Of a stretch of 64,000 bases of DNA, positions 17,557-26,374 are shown one piece after another (the first letter of the stretch is position 1; each line of letters begins with the position of its first letter). Location: contig CALJDK010000001.1 of the NCBI GenBank assembly GCA_938023735.1, positions 16,903-80,902 on the forward strand. Direction: 5' to 3'. Source of the DNA: an uncultured Acidimicrobiales bacterium. GTDB taxonomy: Bacteria; Actinomycetota; Acidimicrobiia; Acidimicrobiales; SHLQ01. The position numbers and the translations under genes are program-made. The notes under the pieces are model-generated. The model saw only the letters and a program-made list of their open reading frames with translations. It had not been told where the DNA came from and searched no databases.

Positions 17557-18234
17557 CTAGTCGGTGGGGGCGTGTTCCCACGGTGGTGTTCGGGGGGCGT
17601 CGAACATGGTTTCGTACGGCTCGCCGGAAATGGCGGTGAACGCCGCATCGATCCAATACTCCTGGCCGGTGAGGTTACCGGGAAGGTTGTCTCTAGAGAA
17701 CCAACCGACATCGAGCGTTTCGAGGGGGTGGCCCTGCAGTTCGCCGCCGACGGCGGTGCAGACAAAGACCGTTGAGTACAGAGGGATTCGGGTAAATCCC
17801 AGACGCATACCATCGAGGATCGCCATGACACCGGTGACCTCAACATCGATTCCCGTTTCCTCTTTGCATTCCTTCACGGCCACCTCGGATGGCGAGTAGC
17901 CAACGTCGGCCCAACCAGTGGGGTACAGCCAGGTTCCAGAGTCGGAACGCTGGATGAGAAGCAGTTCGCCCTTGTCGTTACCGACTACGGCTCCGACCGT
18001 GCTCTTCGGTGTGACGTATCCGGCCACGCCGTCGCCAATCATCTTGGTCCATTCGGTGATGAGGACCTCTTTGGTGTGGGGTGAGCCTGCTTTGGCCCGC
18101 ATATCGGCCGCGACCTCAAGGATCTCCTCGAACCGTTCTCGTTCGTACTGGTTCTCGGTGAACCCCAAACCGGTTCGAGCGGTAGCGGAAAGCGTTTCGC
18201 TCCAGCGGATGAGGTCGGCCTCAGATATCTCCAC
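17557..18234 (-). CDS. Nudix hydrolase with N-terminal Nudix_N_2-type domain
   Basis: A 225-residue protein. Residues 1-60 (LIRWSETLSATARTGLGFTENQYERERF) match the Nudix_N_2 helical domain seen in hydrolases of nucleoside-diphosphate-linked compounds; the Nudix box GYSPSEVAVKECKEETGID lies near 116-134 with all catalytic Glu residues. It probably hydrolyses a sugar nucleotide, ADP-ribose-like or CDP-choline-like molecule; the substrate cannot be read from the sequence. It lies between glnD upstream and the lipase downstream, with 26- and 12-base gaps, so all three may be one unit. Confidence 0.85.
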   Translation of the reverse strand: MEISEADLIRWSETLSATARTGLGFTENQYERERFEEILEVAADMRAKAGSPHTKEVLITEWTKMIGDGVAGYVTPKSTVGAVVGNDKGELLLIQRSDSGTWLYPTGWADVGYSPSEVAVKECKEETGIDVEVTGVMAILDGMRLGFTRIPLYSTVFVCTAVGGELQGHPLETLDVGWFSRDNLPGNLTGQEYWIDAAFTAISGEPYETMFDAPRTPPWEHAPTD

Positions 18235-18260
18235 AGCGCCGATGGTAGTAGGACCGGGCT

Positions 18261-20612
18261 TTAACTCATCAACGAGAACAAGATGGCGCGTTCGAGGTCG
18301 GCGAGCACCTCGGCATCTTCGAGCTTGTCGCCGGTCGCGGTTCGTACATAGAAGTTGTCGACCACATCGTGCATCAGCGTTTGCACCTTTGCGCCAACGA
18401 CATCCAGGTCGAACTCTTGGAAGGTCTTGACGATCTTGTACAGCACGCCAATGTCGTCGGGACAGCTGACTTCGACGATGGTGGCCCCGTTGGATGTGGT
18501 GTTATCGAACAACACCGCCGGTGTCATAGGTCGAGCGGTTTGTGCCCGACTCTTTCGGTACGTCTTGGCTCGTTCGGCGAGCCGAGCTTCGATGGCAATT
18601 CCGCCCTGAAGGGCGCGTTCGAGATCGCCGATGACCTTCTTCCACGGGGGTGAGCCCTCGTAGGCATAGGCAACCCGGAAGAACTCGAGACCCATGCCGT
18701 CTTCAGAGTGCACCGACGCTTCAAGAATATTGATGCCGTTAAGCGCCAGAACGCCGGCGACTCGGGCAAACAGACCCGGCCGGTCTGGGGCCGCCACGGT
18801 CAGGGTGTTCTCGCTGGGCACGATGTGCAGGTCGCCCGCCGCCATCAACGCCCTTTGGGCGGGGGTGGGGAAGTCGGTGTCGACAACCTCGTCAACATCG
18901 CCACCCAAGAGGAGGTGCGTAGTGCGTTCGATCAACGTGTCGACGAGTTCGGATTTCCACGTTCCCCATGCGGCGGGTCCGGTGGCGATGGAGTCGGCCT
19001 CGGTGAGTGCGCCGAGGAGTTCGAGCAACTCGACCGACTCGACCGAGTCGGCGACGAACTGCAGCGTGCCGTCATCGTCAAGATCACGCCGGGTCGCAAC
19101 GTCGGGTAGGAGAAGATGATGGCGCACCATGTCGACAAGGGCTGCGGTTTCGTCGGCATCGAAACCCATACGGGGGGCAATGACGGTGACCAGATCGATT
19201 CCGACCTCGGTGTGATCGCCCGGGTACCCCTTGCCGATGTCGTGCAGGAGGGCGCCAAGCACCAGCAGGTCGGGTCGGTCGACTTCGTCGGCAAGGGCTG
19301 CTGCTTCCGCGGCAGCCTCGATGAGGTGTCGGTCGACGGTAAAGCGGTGGTACGCGTTGCGTTGTGGGCGGCTCCGGCAGGGCTCCCACTCGGGAAGAAA
19401 CGCCGTGATGAGGCCAACCTGGTCAAAGGCTTCCCACACCGGGATGGCCGCTCGACCGGTGAGGAGCAGGTCGCAAAGTAGTGCCCGAGCTTCGTCAGGC
19501 CACGGTTCGGGAAGTCGAGGTGCCTCGTTGGCCAGCGTCGACAATGTTTCGCGTTCGATAAAGGCTTGATGTGTGGCGGCGGCCGCAGCGACACGGAGAG
19601 GAAGGAGTGCATCGGCGTAGACGTCGACTCGTCGGTCGAGCCGAACTCGTCGCTCCTCGAGAATGACCCCCGGTGCTACTTCGCGTGCCTTGGCGCTGCG
19701 GAGTCGACGGCTGCGTAGCGAGCCATGAATTCGGTTCCAGACCCCGTTGCTCGACCACAAAACTGAGCGGCCAGCCGAGGCAACCTCGGCCATCAGGGCG
19801 TCGGCATCGCTAAAACCGAGATGGTCGGACACTTCATCTTGGAGCTCGAGGAGGAGGCGGTCCGATGGCCGCCCGGTCACATGGTGAAGCGCAACCCGTA
19901 CTTCGCTGAGCGTAGATTCGGCACGAGCGAGCGCCGGACGATCGATATCGGGAATCCATGGCTCGGCGGTTTCCGCCCAAGCCATCGCGTGAAGGTCGCG
20001 AAGACCGCCGCGGGCCTCCTTGAGGTCGGGCTCGAGGAGGAACGCCAACTCGCCATACTGCGCCTCACGTTGGCGGACCTGCTCGTGCAGGTCGGTGAGG
20101 TAGCGCTTTTCTCCCTTGGTCCATTGGGCCAAGGCGCCATCGAGAAGCGCATTGGTGAGGGCCGAGTCGCCAGCGATATGACGAAGATTCAGCAGTGCCG
20201 TAGCCGTGACGAGGTCATCGGACGCCAGGGCGAGCGTTTCGGCGACGGTGCGAACACTGTGACCGAGTTTGAGGCCTTCGTCCCAGAGCGGATACCAAAT
20301 GTTCTCGGCCAGGGCGCTGACTTCTGCGAGCTCGACGCTTTTGTGGTGAAGAAGTACCACGTCGATGTCGCTTCGCGGGGCAAGGTCGGCTCGTCCGTAT
20401 CCGCCAAGGGCTACCAGCGAAATGCCTCGCGCACTGGGCGAACCACTACCAACCGTGGTGGTTTCCGAGTTGGTTCGGGTTTGTAGAGCCGACGCGAAAA
20501 GATGCTCGAGCCACGCGTCGGTAGCGGTCGAAAGCCCTCGCGTGTAATCGAGACCTCGAGTCGAGGTATCGGACATCATGTCGGCACGATGGACGCGTTG
20601 CGTTTCAGTCAC
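18261..20612 (-). CDS. glnD: PII uridylyltransferase GlnD
   Basis: A 783-residue GlnD, the nitrogen sensor that modifies and demodifies PII. The nucleotidyltransferase motif GGYGRADLAPRSDIDVVLLHH (residues 70-90) keeps the GG and DxD metal residues, the HD phosphohydrolase domain has LLHDIGKGYPGDHTEVG near 455-470, and two C-terminal ACT domains (about 600-670 and 700-775) sense glutamine. It is close to the usual actinobacterial length. The GTG at 20612 gives this length; ATG codons at 20579 and 20576 are alternatives. It lies 1.7 kb from amt on the other strand with no glnB between. Confidence 0.93.
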   Translation of the reverse strand: MTETQRVHRADMMSDTSTRGLDYTRGLSTATDAWLEHLFASALQTRTNSETTTVGSGSPSARGISLVALGGYGRADLAPRSDIDVVLLHHKSVELAEVSALAENIWYPLWDEGLKLGHSVRTVAETLALASDDLVTATALLNLRHIAGDSALTNALLDGALAQWTKGEKRYLTDLHEQVRQREAQYGELAFLLEPDLKEARGGLRDLHAMAWAETAEPWIPDIDRPALARAESTLSEVRVALHHVTGRPSDRLLLELQDEVSDHLGFSDADALMAEVASAGRSVLWSSNGVWNRIHGSLRSRRLRSAKAREVAPGVILEERRVRLDRRVDVYADALLPLRVAAAAATHQAFIERETLSTLANEAPRLPEPWPDEARALLCDLLLTGRAAIPVWEAFDQVGLITAFLPEWEPCRSRPQRNAYHRFTVDRHLIEAAAEAAALADEVDRPDLLVLGALLHDIGKGYPGDHTEVGIDLVTVIAPRMGFDADETAALVDMVRHHLLLPDVATRRDLDDDGTLQFVADSVESVELLELLGALTEADSIATGPAAWGTWKSELVDTLIERTTHLLLGGDVDEVVDTDFPTPAQRALMAAGDLHIVPSENTLTVAAPDRPGLFARVAGVLALNGINILEASVHSEDGMGLEFFRVAYAYEGSPPWKKVIGDLERALQGGIAIEARLAERAKTYRKSRAQTARPMTPAVLFDNTTSNGATIVEVSCPDDIGVLYKIVKTFQEFDLDVVGAKVQTLMHDVVDNFYVRTATGDKLEDAEVLADLERAILFSLMS

Positions 20613-20835
20613 TGCGGACAGTTTACCCGAGCATTCGGGATGCTCTTTGGTACTCCTCTGGCGACGCTTCGTCGGCCAGCTTTGACAATTGCGAACACTA
20701 TTGAAGTTGGTTTTCGCTACTACTCCCTAGAGTGGAGTTGCAATTTGGGGCTCCGTTTTTGGAAGGTCGCGCGTGTGGCGCGCCATACCTACCCCCCACT
20801 TCTCCACAATCCAAACAACATATGAGGTCAACCTG

Positions 20836-22866
20836 ATGAAGTCTTTCTCATCGATACGGAGACGAGTTACCGTCTCGGCGGCGGCGACCGCAGTTGTCGC
20901 TGCAACTCTCGGGGCCGCGGCGGCGCCAGCATATGCACAAGCAACAGCTTGTGGATCAGCCCCCAACGGCTACAACGTCATCGAGTCCAACGCGGCAACG
21001 ATCGACGGAACAGCCGGCAACGATTTCATCTGTGCCGGAAACAGCGACAACATCGTCAACGGTAAGGGCGGCGATGACATCATCTTCGCTCGAGGCGGCA
21101 ACGACACCGTCGACGGCGGCCAGGGTAACGACGTCATTCGCGGCGGGAGCGGCGACGACATTTTGCGCGGCGGCAACAAGACCGGCGCCGACGTTATCGA
21201 CGGCGAAGCCGGAAACGACAGCCTTCGTGGCCTCGGTGGTCCCGACCAGCTCTTCGGCGGCATCGGCAACGACCGTATTCAGGGCGGCGGTGGCGCTGAC
21301 CAGATCTTCGGTGGCGACGGAAACGACATCCTCAAGGGCAAGCCGGGTGGCGACACCATCAACGGCGAACTCGGAAACGACAACATTCAGGCTGGCGCCG
21401 GTAACGACACCGTCAACGGTGGCGACGGCGACGATGTACTCGTCGGCGGTAAGGGCAACGACTTGCTCGACGGCTCGCTTGGCAAAGACACCCTCAAGGG
21501 CAACGACGGCGACGACGAGCTTTACGGCGGCGCCGACGACGACAAGATCGTCGGCGGAGCAGGCAACGACACCATGGGTGGCGACGCCGGCGCTGACGAC
21601 CTCAACGGTCAAGGTGGCACCGACTCCGCCGATGGTGGAGCCGATACCGATACCTGTGTCGCGGAAACTCGGACCAACTGCGAGCTTCCGGTTGTTGCTC
21701 CGGGAGATGCTGACGGCGACGGCGTTCCCGACGCCTCCGACAACTGCCCGAACGACCCCAACCCGAACCAGGACAACCTTGACGGCGACGTCCGCGGCGA
21801 CGTCTGTGACCCTGACGACGACAACGACAGCATTCCTGACGCCTCCGACAACTGCCCGGTCGACCGTAATGGCGCCCAGGCCGACCTTGATGGCGACGGC
21901 CTTGGCGACGTGTGTGACACCGACGACGATGGTGACGGCGTAGCCGACGCGGTCGATAACTGCCCCGTCGATCCCAACGCCGACCAGGCTGATGGCGATG
22001 GCGACGGCATTGGTGATGCTTGTGACACGGCAACCGGTGACGCCGACAACGATGGTGTCCCCGACGCCCAGGACAACACACCCAACACTCAGTTCGAGGT
22101 CAACCGGTTCGCCGATGTGTTCTCGACCGGTGGTTGGACCCCGAACGGCGTCGTCACGGTGACGGTCACCGGTAGCGCACCACAGACGGTCACCTGTAAC
22201 GCAGACGCCAACGGCAATCTGCGCCAGCTTGATCCGCTGTCGATGAACGTATTCCTGCCGGCCTGTGTGTTGTCGTCGGCACCGCTCGCCATCGGCGACG
22301 TGGTCACGGCCACCGATGCAACCGATGGTGCGGTCAAGACGGTTACGGTTTCACTCGAAATCAGCAAGGTTGAGCGTTGGAGCGAAATGGTCTTCGGTAA
22401 CGCTGCACCTGGAGCGATGGTCGAAGTGATCGCAACCGGAACCAACGGCCCCAGCGCGCCGCTGATGGTGACCGCTGACGGCACCGGAGCGTGGGTCGCC
22501 GACTTCAGCGCTCTGCCCTACGACATCAACGTCTCCAACGGTGGCCTTGCCGCCTCGGCTCGCACGGTCGACGCCGAGGACGATGCTGAGGTCACTGACT
22601 TCAACATCTCCTTCGCTGGCCTGGTGCCAGTGACGGCCAGCGGTTCGGTAACGCCGGCCGATCCGTTCGACTTTGCGCCCGGCGTGGCGCTCACGGTCGA
22701 GCTGCTTGATGTTGACGGCACCACGGTGCTCGAAACGCTGACCCCGACCACCAACGCAACCACGGGTAACTGGTCGGCAAACTTTGCCGCAACGGTCACC
22801 TCGGGAATGTTCGTTCGGGTCACGGATCCAGGTGCCAACGACACCTACCTCGACGAGTTCCCATAG
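20836..22866 (+). CDS. secreted RTX / thrombospondin type 3 repeat calcium-binding protein
   Basis: A 676-residue exported protein. A Sec signal peptide ends at APAYA-QA (about residue 34). Residues about 54-262 hold some 20 RTX nonapeptides of the GGxGNDxUxG kind, which wind into calcium-filled beta-rolls. Residues 291-417 hold thrombospondin type 3-like units (DGDGVPDASDNCPNDPN and similar, with paired Cys), also calcium-binding. The rest (about 418-676) looks like two or three beta-sandwich domains rich in TVTV and TDGA. No LPXTG, membrane anchor or type I secretion genes are visible. Start taken at ATG 20836 because the signal peptide begins there. Probably a surface or matrix protein; no catalytic domain seen. 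Confidence 0.88.
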   Translation: MKSFSSIRRRVTVSAAATAVVAATLGAAAAPAYAQATACGSAPNGYNVIESNAATIDGTAGNDFICAGNSDNIVNGKGGDDIIFARGGNDTVDGGQGNDVIRGGSGDDILRGGNKTGADVIDGEAGNDSLRGLGGPDQLFGGIGNDRIQGGGGADQIFGGDGNDILKGKPGGDTINGELGNDNIQAGAGNDTVNGGDGDDVLVGGKGNDLLDGSLGKDTLKGNDGDDELYGGADDDKIVGGAGNDTMGGDAGADDLNGQGGTDSADGGADTDTCVAETRTNCELPVVAPGDADGDGVPDASDNCPNDPNPNQDNLDGDVRGDVCDPDDDNDSIPDASDNCPVDRNGAQADLDGDGLGDVCDTDDDGDGVADAVDNCPVDPNADQADGDGDGIGDACDTATGDADNDGVPDAQDNTPNTQFEVNRFADVFSTGGWTPNGVVTVTVTGSAPQTVTCNADANGNLRQLDPLSMNVFLPACVLSSAPLAIGDVVTATDATDGAVKTVTVSLEISKVERWSEMVFGNAAPGAMVEVIATGTNGPSAPLMVTADGTGAWVADFSALPYDINVSNGGLAASARTVDAEDDAEVTDFNISFAGLVPVTASGSVTPADPFDFAPGVALTVELLDVDGTTVLETLTPTTNATTGNWSANFAATVTSGMFVRVTDPGANDTYLDEFP

Positions 22867-22905
22867 TCGAGTCGCCGAGCTCGGCTCGGTGAAGACAGAA
22901 CCACA

Positions 22906-22946
22906 GGAGCCGCACCGATCGACGATCGGTGCGGCTCCGTCGTTTT
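22906..22946 (+). terminator. strong bidirectional terminator
   Basis: A 15-bp perfect stem, GGAGCCGCACCGATC (22906-22920) against GATCGGTGCGGCTCC (22924-22938), with a three-base loop, followed by GTCGTTTTC. It stands between the convergent RTX and GNAT genes. Confidence 0.85.
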
Positions 22947-22988
22947 CGGGCTGAGTTCGGTGTTTACCCGTCGCCGCGAACCCTGGCG

Positions 22989-23438
22989 TCAGCCCAGGGT
23001 TTCGGTCATGAAGCGGTAGACGTTTGTCTCGCGCTGTTCGAAGCCGATGCTCTTGTACAGCCGGTTGGCGGCCTCTCGTGACGGCCGCGAGGTGAGGTCG
23101 ACGGTCTTGGCACCCGCCTCTCGGGCGCGATCGAGCGCAAACTCGTTGAGGGTGCGGCCAACTCCCTTCCCACGGGCGGCCTCATCGACCACCACGTCCT
23201 CGATCCAGGCTCGCATGCCCGTAGGGATACGGAACAGCGCCAAGGTGAGACTTCCGATGATCATGTCGTCCTGGCTTGCGTCGCGGGCCACCAGGAGCAC
23301 TGACGACCTGCTGGATGCCATCGCTCGCAGCTCATCGGCAGTTGGCGGCGGATTCGACTTGGATAGCTGAGGAATCAGACGAACGAACGCGTCGACGATT
23401 TCGTCGTCGACCTCGGTGACTTCGGCGATGCTGATCAT
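22989..23438 (-). CDS. GNAT family N-acetyltransferase
   Basis: A 149-residue GNAT domain. AWIEDVVVDEAARGKGVGRTLNEFAL contains the acetyl-CoA binding R-G-x-G-x-G/A loop (ARGKGVGR, near residue 90-97), and the late ANRLYKSIGFEQRETNVYRF segment is the usual beta5-beta6 end. It transfers acetyl from acetyl-CoA to an unknown amine. Single gene, convergent with the RTX protein and divergent from the PAC2 gene 65 bases away. Confidence 0.88.
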   Translation of the reverse strand: MISIAEVTEVDDEIVDAFVRLIPQLSKSNPPPTADELRAMASSRSSVLLVARDASQDDMIIGSLTLALFRIPTGMRAWIEDVVVDEAARGKGVGRTLNEFALDRAREAGAKTVDLTSRPSREAANRLYKSIGFEQRETNVYRFMTETLG

Positions 23439-23503
23439 GGGTTGAGTGTAGCTAGCGAAATATCGGTCGGTATTGCTCTGAAGCGCCGATACCCTCAGCC
23501 TCC

Positions 23504-24364
23504 GTGTCTTCGAATCCTGTGGAGTATCTCCGGCTCACCACTGAGCTTCCAGCCAAGGCCACCGTGCTCGTCGCAGCGTTCGAGGGTTGGAACGATGCTG
23601 GCGACGCAGCCACGATTGCGGCCAAGCATCTCCGTGACCGGTGGAGCAGCTCCGAGCTCGGTCACATTGAGCCCGAGGAGTTCTACGACTTCACCTCCAC
23701 CCGCCCGCGGGTAGCGCTCGACGGCCGCCGGAAGCGACAAATCCAGTGGCCCGACATCAGCATCTGGTCCGGTCCCATCGACAACGAACGCAACGCCATC
23801 GTGGTACTCGGCGCCGAACCGCAACTTCGTTGGCGCACCTTTAGCCAAGAGATCATCGATATCGCCCAACGTTGCGAGGTCGAACAGGTCATCACATTGG
23901 GAGCGTTGCTGGCCGAGGTTCCACATACCCGTCCAACACCGGTCTTTGGATCGAGCGAAAACAACGAACTGGCCACCAAACACCGCCTCGAGCCTTCGAC
24001 CTACGAAGGGCCGACTGGAATCGTCGGGGTGCTGAACACCGAGTGTCTCCTAAGCGGTCTCGACGTGGTCAGCCTCTGGGCCGCCGTGCCTTCGTATCTT
24101 CCAGGAGCGTCATCGCCGAAGGCTGCGCAAGCGCTGGTGCAGCGTCTTGCGCCAATCCTCGATGCAGATATCAGCACCAGCGATCTCGAGGCAGCCACAG
24201 CCAACTACGAGCGCCAAGTCGGCGAAATGGTGGCCGAGGACGACGACACGCTCGAATACGTGCGGCAGCTTGAAGCACATCACGACGACGATGACCGGCT
24301 TGGAGCGACCGATCCGGCCGCCATGGTCGAAGAGCTCGAACAGTTTCTCCGCAATCAGCAGTAG
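23504..24364 (+). CDS. PAC2 family protein
   Basis: A 286-residue PAC2 (proteasome assembly chaperone 2-like) protein, as found across actinobacteria. Typical blocks are VLVAAFEGWNDAGDAA (about 20-35), EPQLRWRTF and TLGALLAEVPHTRP (about 130-143), and the C-terminal EYVRQLEAHHD. The family resembles archaeal and eukaryotic proteasome chaperones, but the bacterial role is unproven. It starts with GTG at 23504. No proteasome genes are in the window. The C-terminus is unusually acidic (DDDTLEY, DDDDRL). Confidence 0.88.
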   Translation: MSSNPVEYLRLTTELPAKATVLVAAFEGWNDAGDAATIAAKHLRDRWSSSELGHIEPEEFYDFTSTRPRVALDGRRKRQIQWPDISIWSGPIDNERNAIVVLGAEPQLRWRTFSQEIIDIAQRCEVEQVITLGALLAEVPHTRPTPVFGSSENNELATKHRLEPSTYEGPTGIVGVLNTECLLSGLDVVSLWAAVPSYLPGASSPKAAQALVQRLAPILDADISTSDLEAATANYERQVGEMVAEDDDTLEYVRQLEAHHDDDDRLGATDPAAMVEELEQFLRNQQ

Positions 24365-24512
24365 CGGGAGTCGCGCCGATCATGCGGCTCGGTTAGGGAC
24401 TACGATTTTGCTCGTGTTGCGCTTTTCTTTCCCCGGCGAAGACCGATAGTTAACCAATGATTTCTTGGTCGGTTCGCGTGCAGTGCCCAGATCGTCGAGT
24501 TCGCTCGTGACG

Positions 24513-25397
24513 ATGGTTCACCACCGCGCCGGGTCGCTTGCCGACGGAGCCGATCCGCTTCATCTCACCGCCGAGCGCGCCGACTGGACCTATGCCGGTC
24601 TTCGTGTGCTCAAGCTTGAGCCGGGCGATTCGCGGACGATACCCACGAGCGCCTACGAGATGGTGATTCTGCCGCTGAGCGGTGGTGGCCTTTCCGTGGA
24701 ATGCGAAGGCGAACTGCTGTCGCTGCAAGGTCGAGAAAGCGTGTTTAGTCGCGTCACCGACTTTGCGTACGCGCCTATCCGCTCAGAAATTCGTTTGGCC
24801 AGCGGAGATGGTGCCGAAGTTGCTCTGTGTATGGCGAAGGCCGAGAAGAAACTCAAACCTGCATATGGCGCAGCCGATGACGTGCTGGTCGAAACCATCG
24901 GAGCGGGTCCGGCAACCCGCCAGGTCACCAAGTTCTTCACGCCAGACCGTTGGGAAGACGCCGACAAGCTTATTTGCTATGAAGTGGTGACACCCGATGG
25001 CAACTGGTCGGCCTATCCGCCGCATCGACACGACGGATCAGCCGACGATGCCAGCAAGAACGAGCTGCTCAACTACTTCCGCATCGGCGAAGCCGGAACC
25101 ACCAACTATGCCAGCGACGGGTTTGGGTTTCATCGAGCCCAATGCGACGGCGAGGATCTCACCGTCGCGATCGGCGACGGCGACGTCTGTGTCGTGCCGT
25201 CTGGTTTCCACGGTCCAGTCTCGGCTGCACCCGGGTATTCGATGTACGCGCTCAACGTGCTTGCGGGTCCGGGGAAGGTTCGTTCGACGGAGTCCACCGA
25301 CCACCCCGATCACAAGTGGGTGCGCACCTCGTGGGCTTCGATGCCGAAGGACCCGCGGATCCCGATGACCTCGACCGAGCCGCCGGGCTCCAACTAG
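24513..25397 (+). CDS. iolB: 5-deoxy-glucuronate isomerase IolB
   Basis: A 294-residue bicupin of the KduI/IolB family. IolB isomerises 5-deoxy-glucuronate to 2-deoxy-5-keto-gluconate in inositol breakdown. The metal-binding cluster is seen as YPPHRHD followed by E of KNELLNYFRI and a later His (GFH). I begin at ATG 24513 since MVHHRAGSLADG fits the family; GTG 24507 is equally close. Other iol genes are not adjacent; the neighbour on the other strand is a ROK sugar kinase, overlapping by four bases at the 3-prime end. Confidence 0.9.
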   Translation: MVHHRAGSLADGADPLHLTAERADWTYAGLRVLKLEPGDSRTIPTSAYEMVILPLSGGGLSVECEGELLSLQGRESVFSRVTDFAYAPIRSEIRLASGDGAEVALCMAKAEKKLKPAYGAADDVLVETIGAGPATRQVTKFFTPDRWEDADKLICYEVVTPDGNWSAYPPHRHDGSADDASKNELLNYFRIGEAGTTNYASDGFGFHRAQCDGEDLTVAIGDGDVCVVPSGFHGPVSAAPGYSMYALNVLAGPGKVRSTESTDHPDHKWVRTSWASMPKDPRIPMTSTEPPGSN

Positions 25398-26374
25398 TTT
25401 CGAGCGAACGAGCCTCGAGCTAACAGGGCGGCGCCGAGCGCCCCTGCGTCGCTTCCTAGTTCGGCAAGAACCACGGGTACATCCGGCCGGTATGCGCCGC
25501 CAAGCATGGTGGAGTTGACGACGGCGTCGATACGTTCGCGAAGTGGCTCGCCGATTTCGACCAAGCCGCCGCCGAGAATGATTCGCTCGGGGTCGAGTAC
25601 GTAGATCAGGTTGAGCATGCCCACCGCCACGTCCTCGGCGAAATCGTCGAGCACCGCATGGGCTTCCGGCCGGACGTCGTCATTGCTGAGCGCTTCGAGA
25701 ACATGCTCGCCGCGTATTTGCTCGACGCTACCGGCCAATCTGATGAGGCCGGGGGCCGAACCGTCGGCGGCCATCGAGCGGGCCAGTACGCCTAGGCCGG
25801 TTCCCGACGCCCGCATCTCCCATGGACCTTTGACCCCGGTGTGGTGGGTTTCGCCGTCGGAGTTGACCACCATGTGGCCAGCCTCGCCCGCCAGTCCATG
25901 GGCACCGGTGTAAAGCCGTCCGTCGAGGATAAACGCGCTTCCGAGCCCGGTACCGAGGGCCACATAGCTTAGGTTCTGAACACCGACGGCCGCTCCGAGG
26001 GCGGCCTCGGCCCATACCGCCGCCGCTGCATCGTTCTCGACCACCACGGGACGGTCGATGGCCGCAACGAGTCGATCGTGAAGTGGGAAGTCGACGATCT
26101 CGGGAATGTTGGGCGAGAACTTCACCCAGCCATCGCCGATAGCGCCTGCGATACCAATCCCGACGCGGTCGACGCGTTGGCCGAGTTCGGTTTCAAAATC
26201 GACGACAAGCGAGGCGAGTTGCTCGACGGCTTCGTCGCCGCTGCGGGGTCGGGCAAGCTTCTGCCGGGCGACGATGGTGTCGTCGGCGGTCACCGCCAGA
26301 CCAAGCGTCTTCGTGCCGCCAACATCGAAGCCGGCGCACAGTGCAGCCCGAGCGTCGGGCGCGCTGTTACTCAT
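25394..26374 (-). CDS. ROK family sugar kinase lacking the zinc cysteines
   Basis: A 326-residue ROK-family protein, most like glucokinases. The ATP phosphate loop FDVGGTKT, catalytic Asp in VVENDAAAAVWAE, GTGLGSAFILDG and EAGHMVV are present. The zinc site that follows in typical ROK kinases, CxCGxxGCxE, is here replaced by HHTGVKGPWE, so all three Cys are gone while the first His (GHMVV) stays. It is likely still a kinase but structurally divergent at that loop. Start taken at ATG 26374, overlapping the upstream gene by eight bases, which suggests coupling. Confidence 0.82.
   Translation of the reverse strand: MSNSAPDARAALCAGFDVGGTKTLGLAVTADDTIVARQKLARPRSGDEAVEQLASLVVDFETELGQRVDRVGIGIAGAIGDGWVKFSPNIPEIVDFPLHDRLVAAIDRPVVVENDAAAAVWAEAALGAAVGVQNLSYVALGTGLGSAFILDGRLYTGAHGLAGEAGHMVVNSDGETHHTGVKGPWEMRASGTGLGVLARSMAADGSAPGLIRLAGSVEQIRGEHVLEALSNDDVRPEAHAVLDDFAEDVAVGMLNLIYVLDPERIILGGGLVEIGEPLRERIDAVVNSTMLGGAYRPDVPVVLAELGSDAGALGAALLARGSFARN

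Noticed and set aside
20682..20710. TTGACA upstream of the RTX gene as a promoter
   Set aside because: The -35 hexamer is perfect but no acceptable -10 occurs at 16-19 bases, so I did not call it.
20995..21640. Regular DNA repeats that could suggest a CRISPR or satellite array
   Set aside because: The periodicity is 27 bases in frame and encodes RTX nonapeptides with codon variation; there are no constant repeats with unique spacers.
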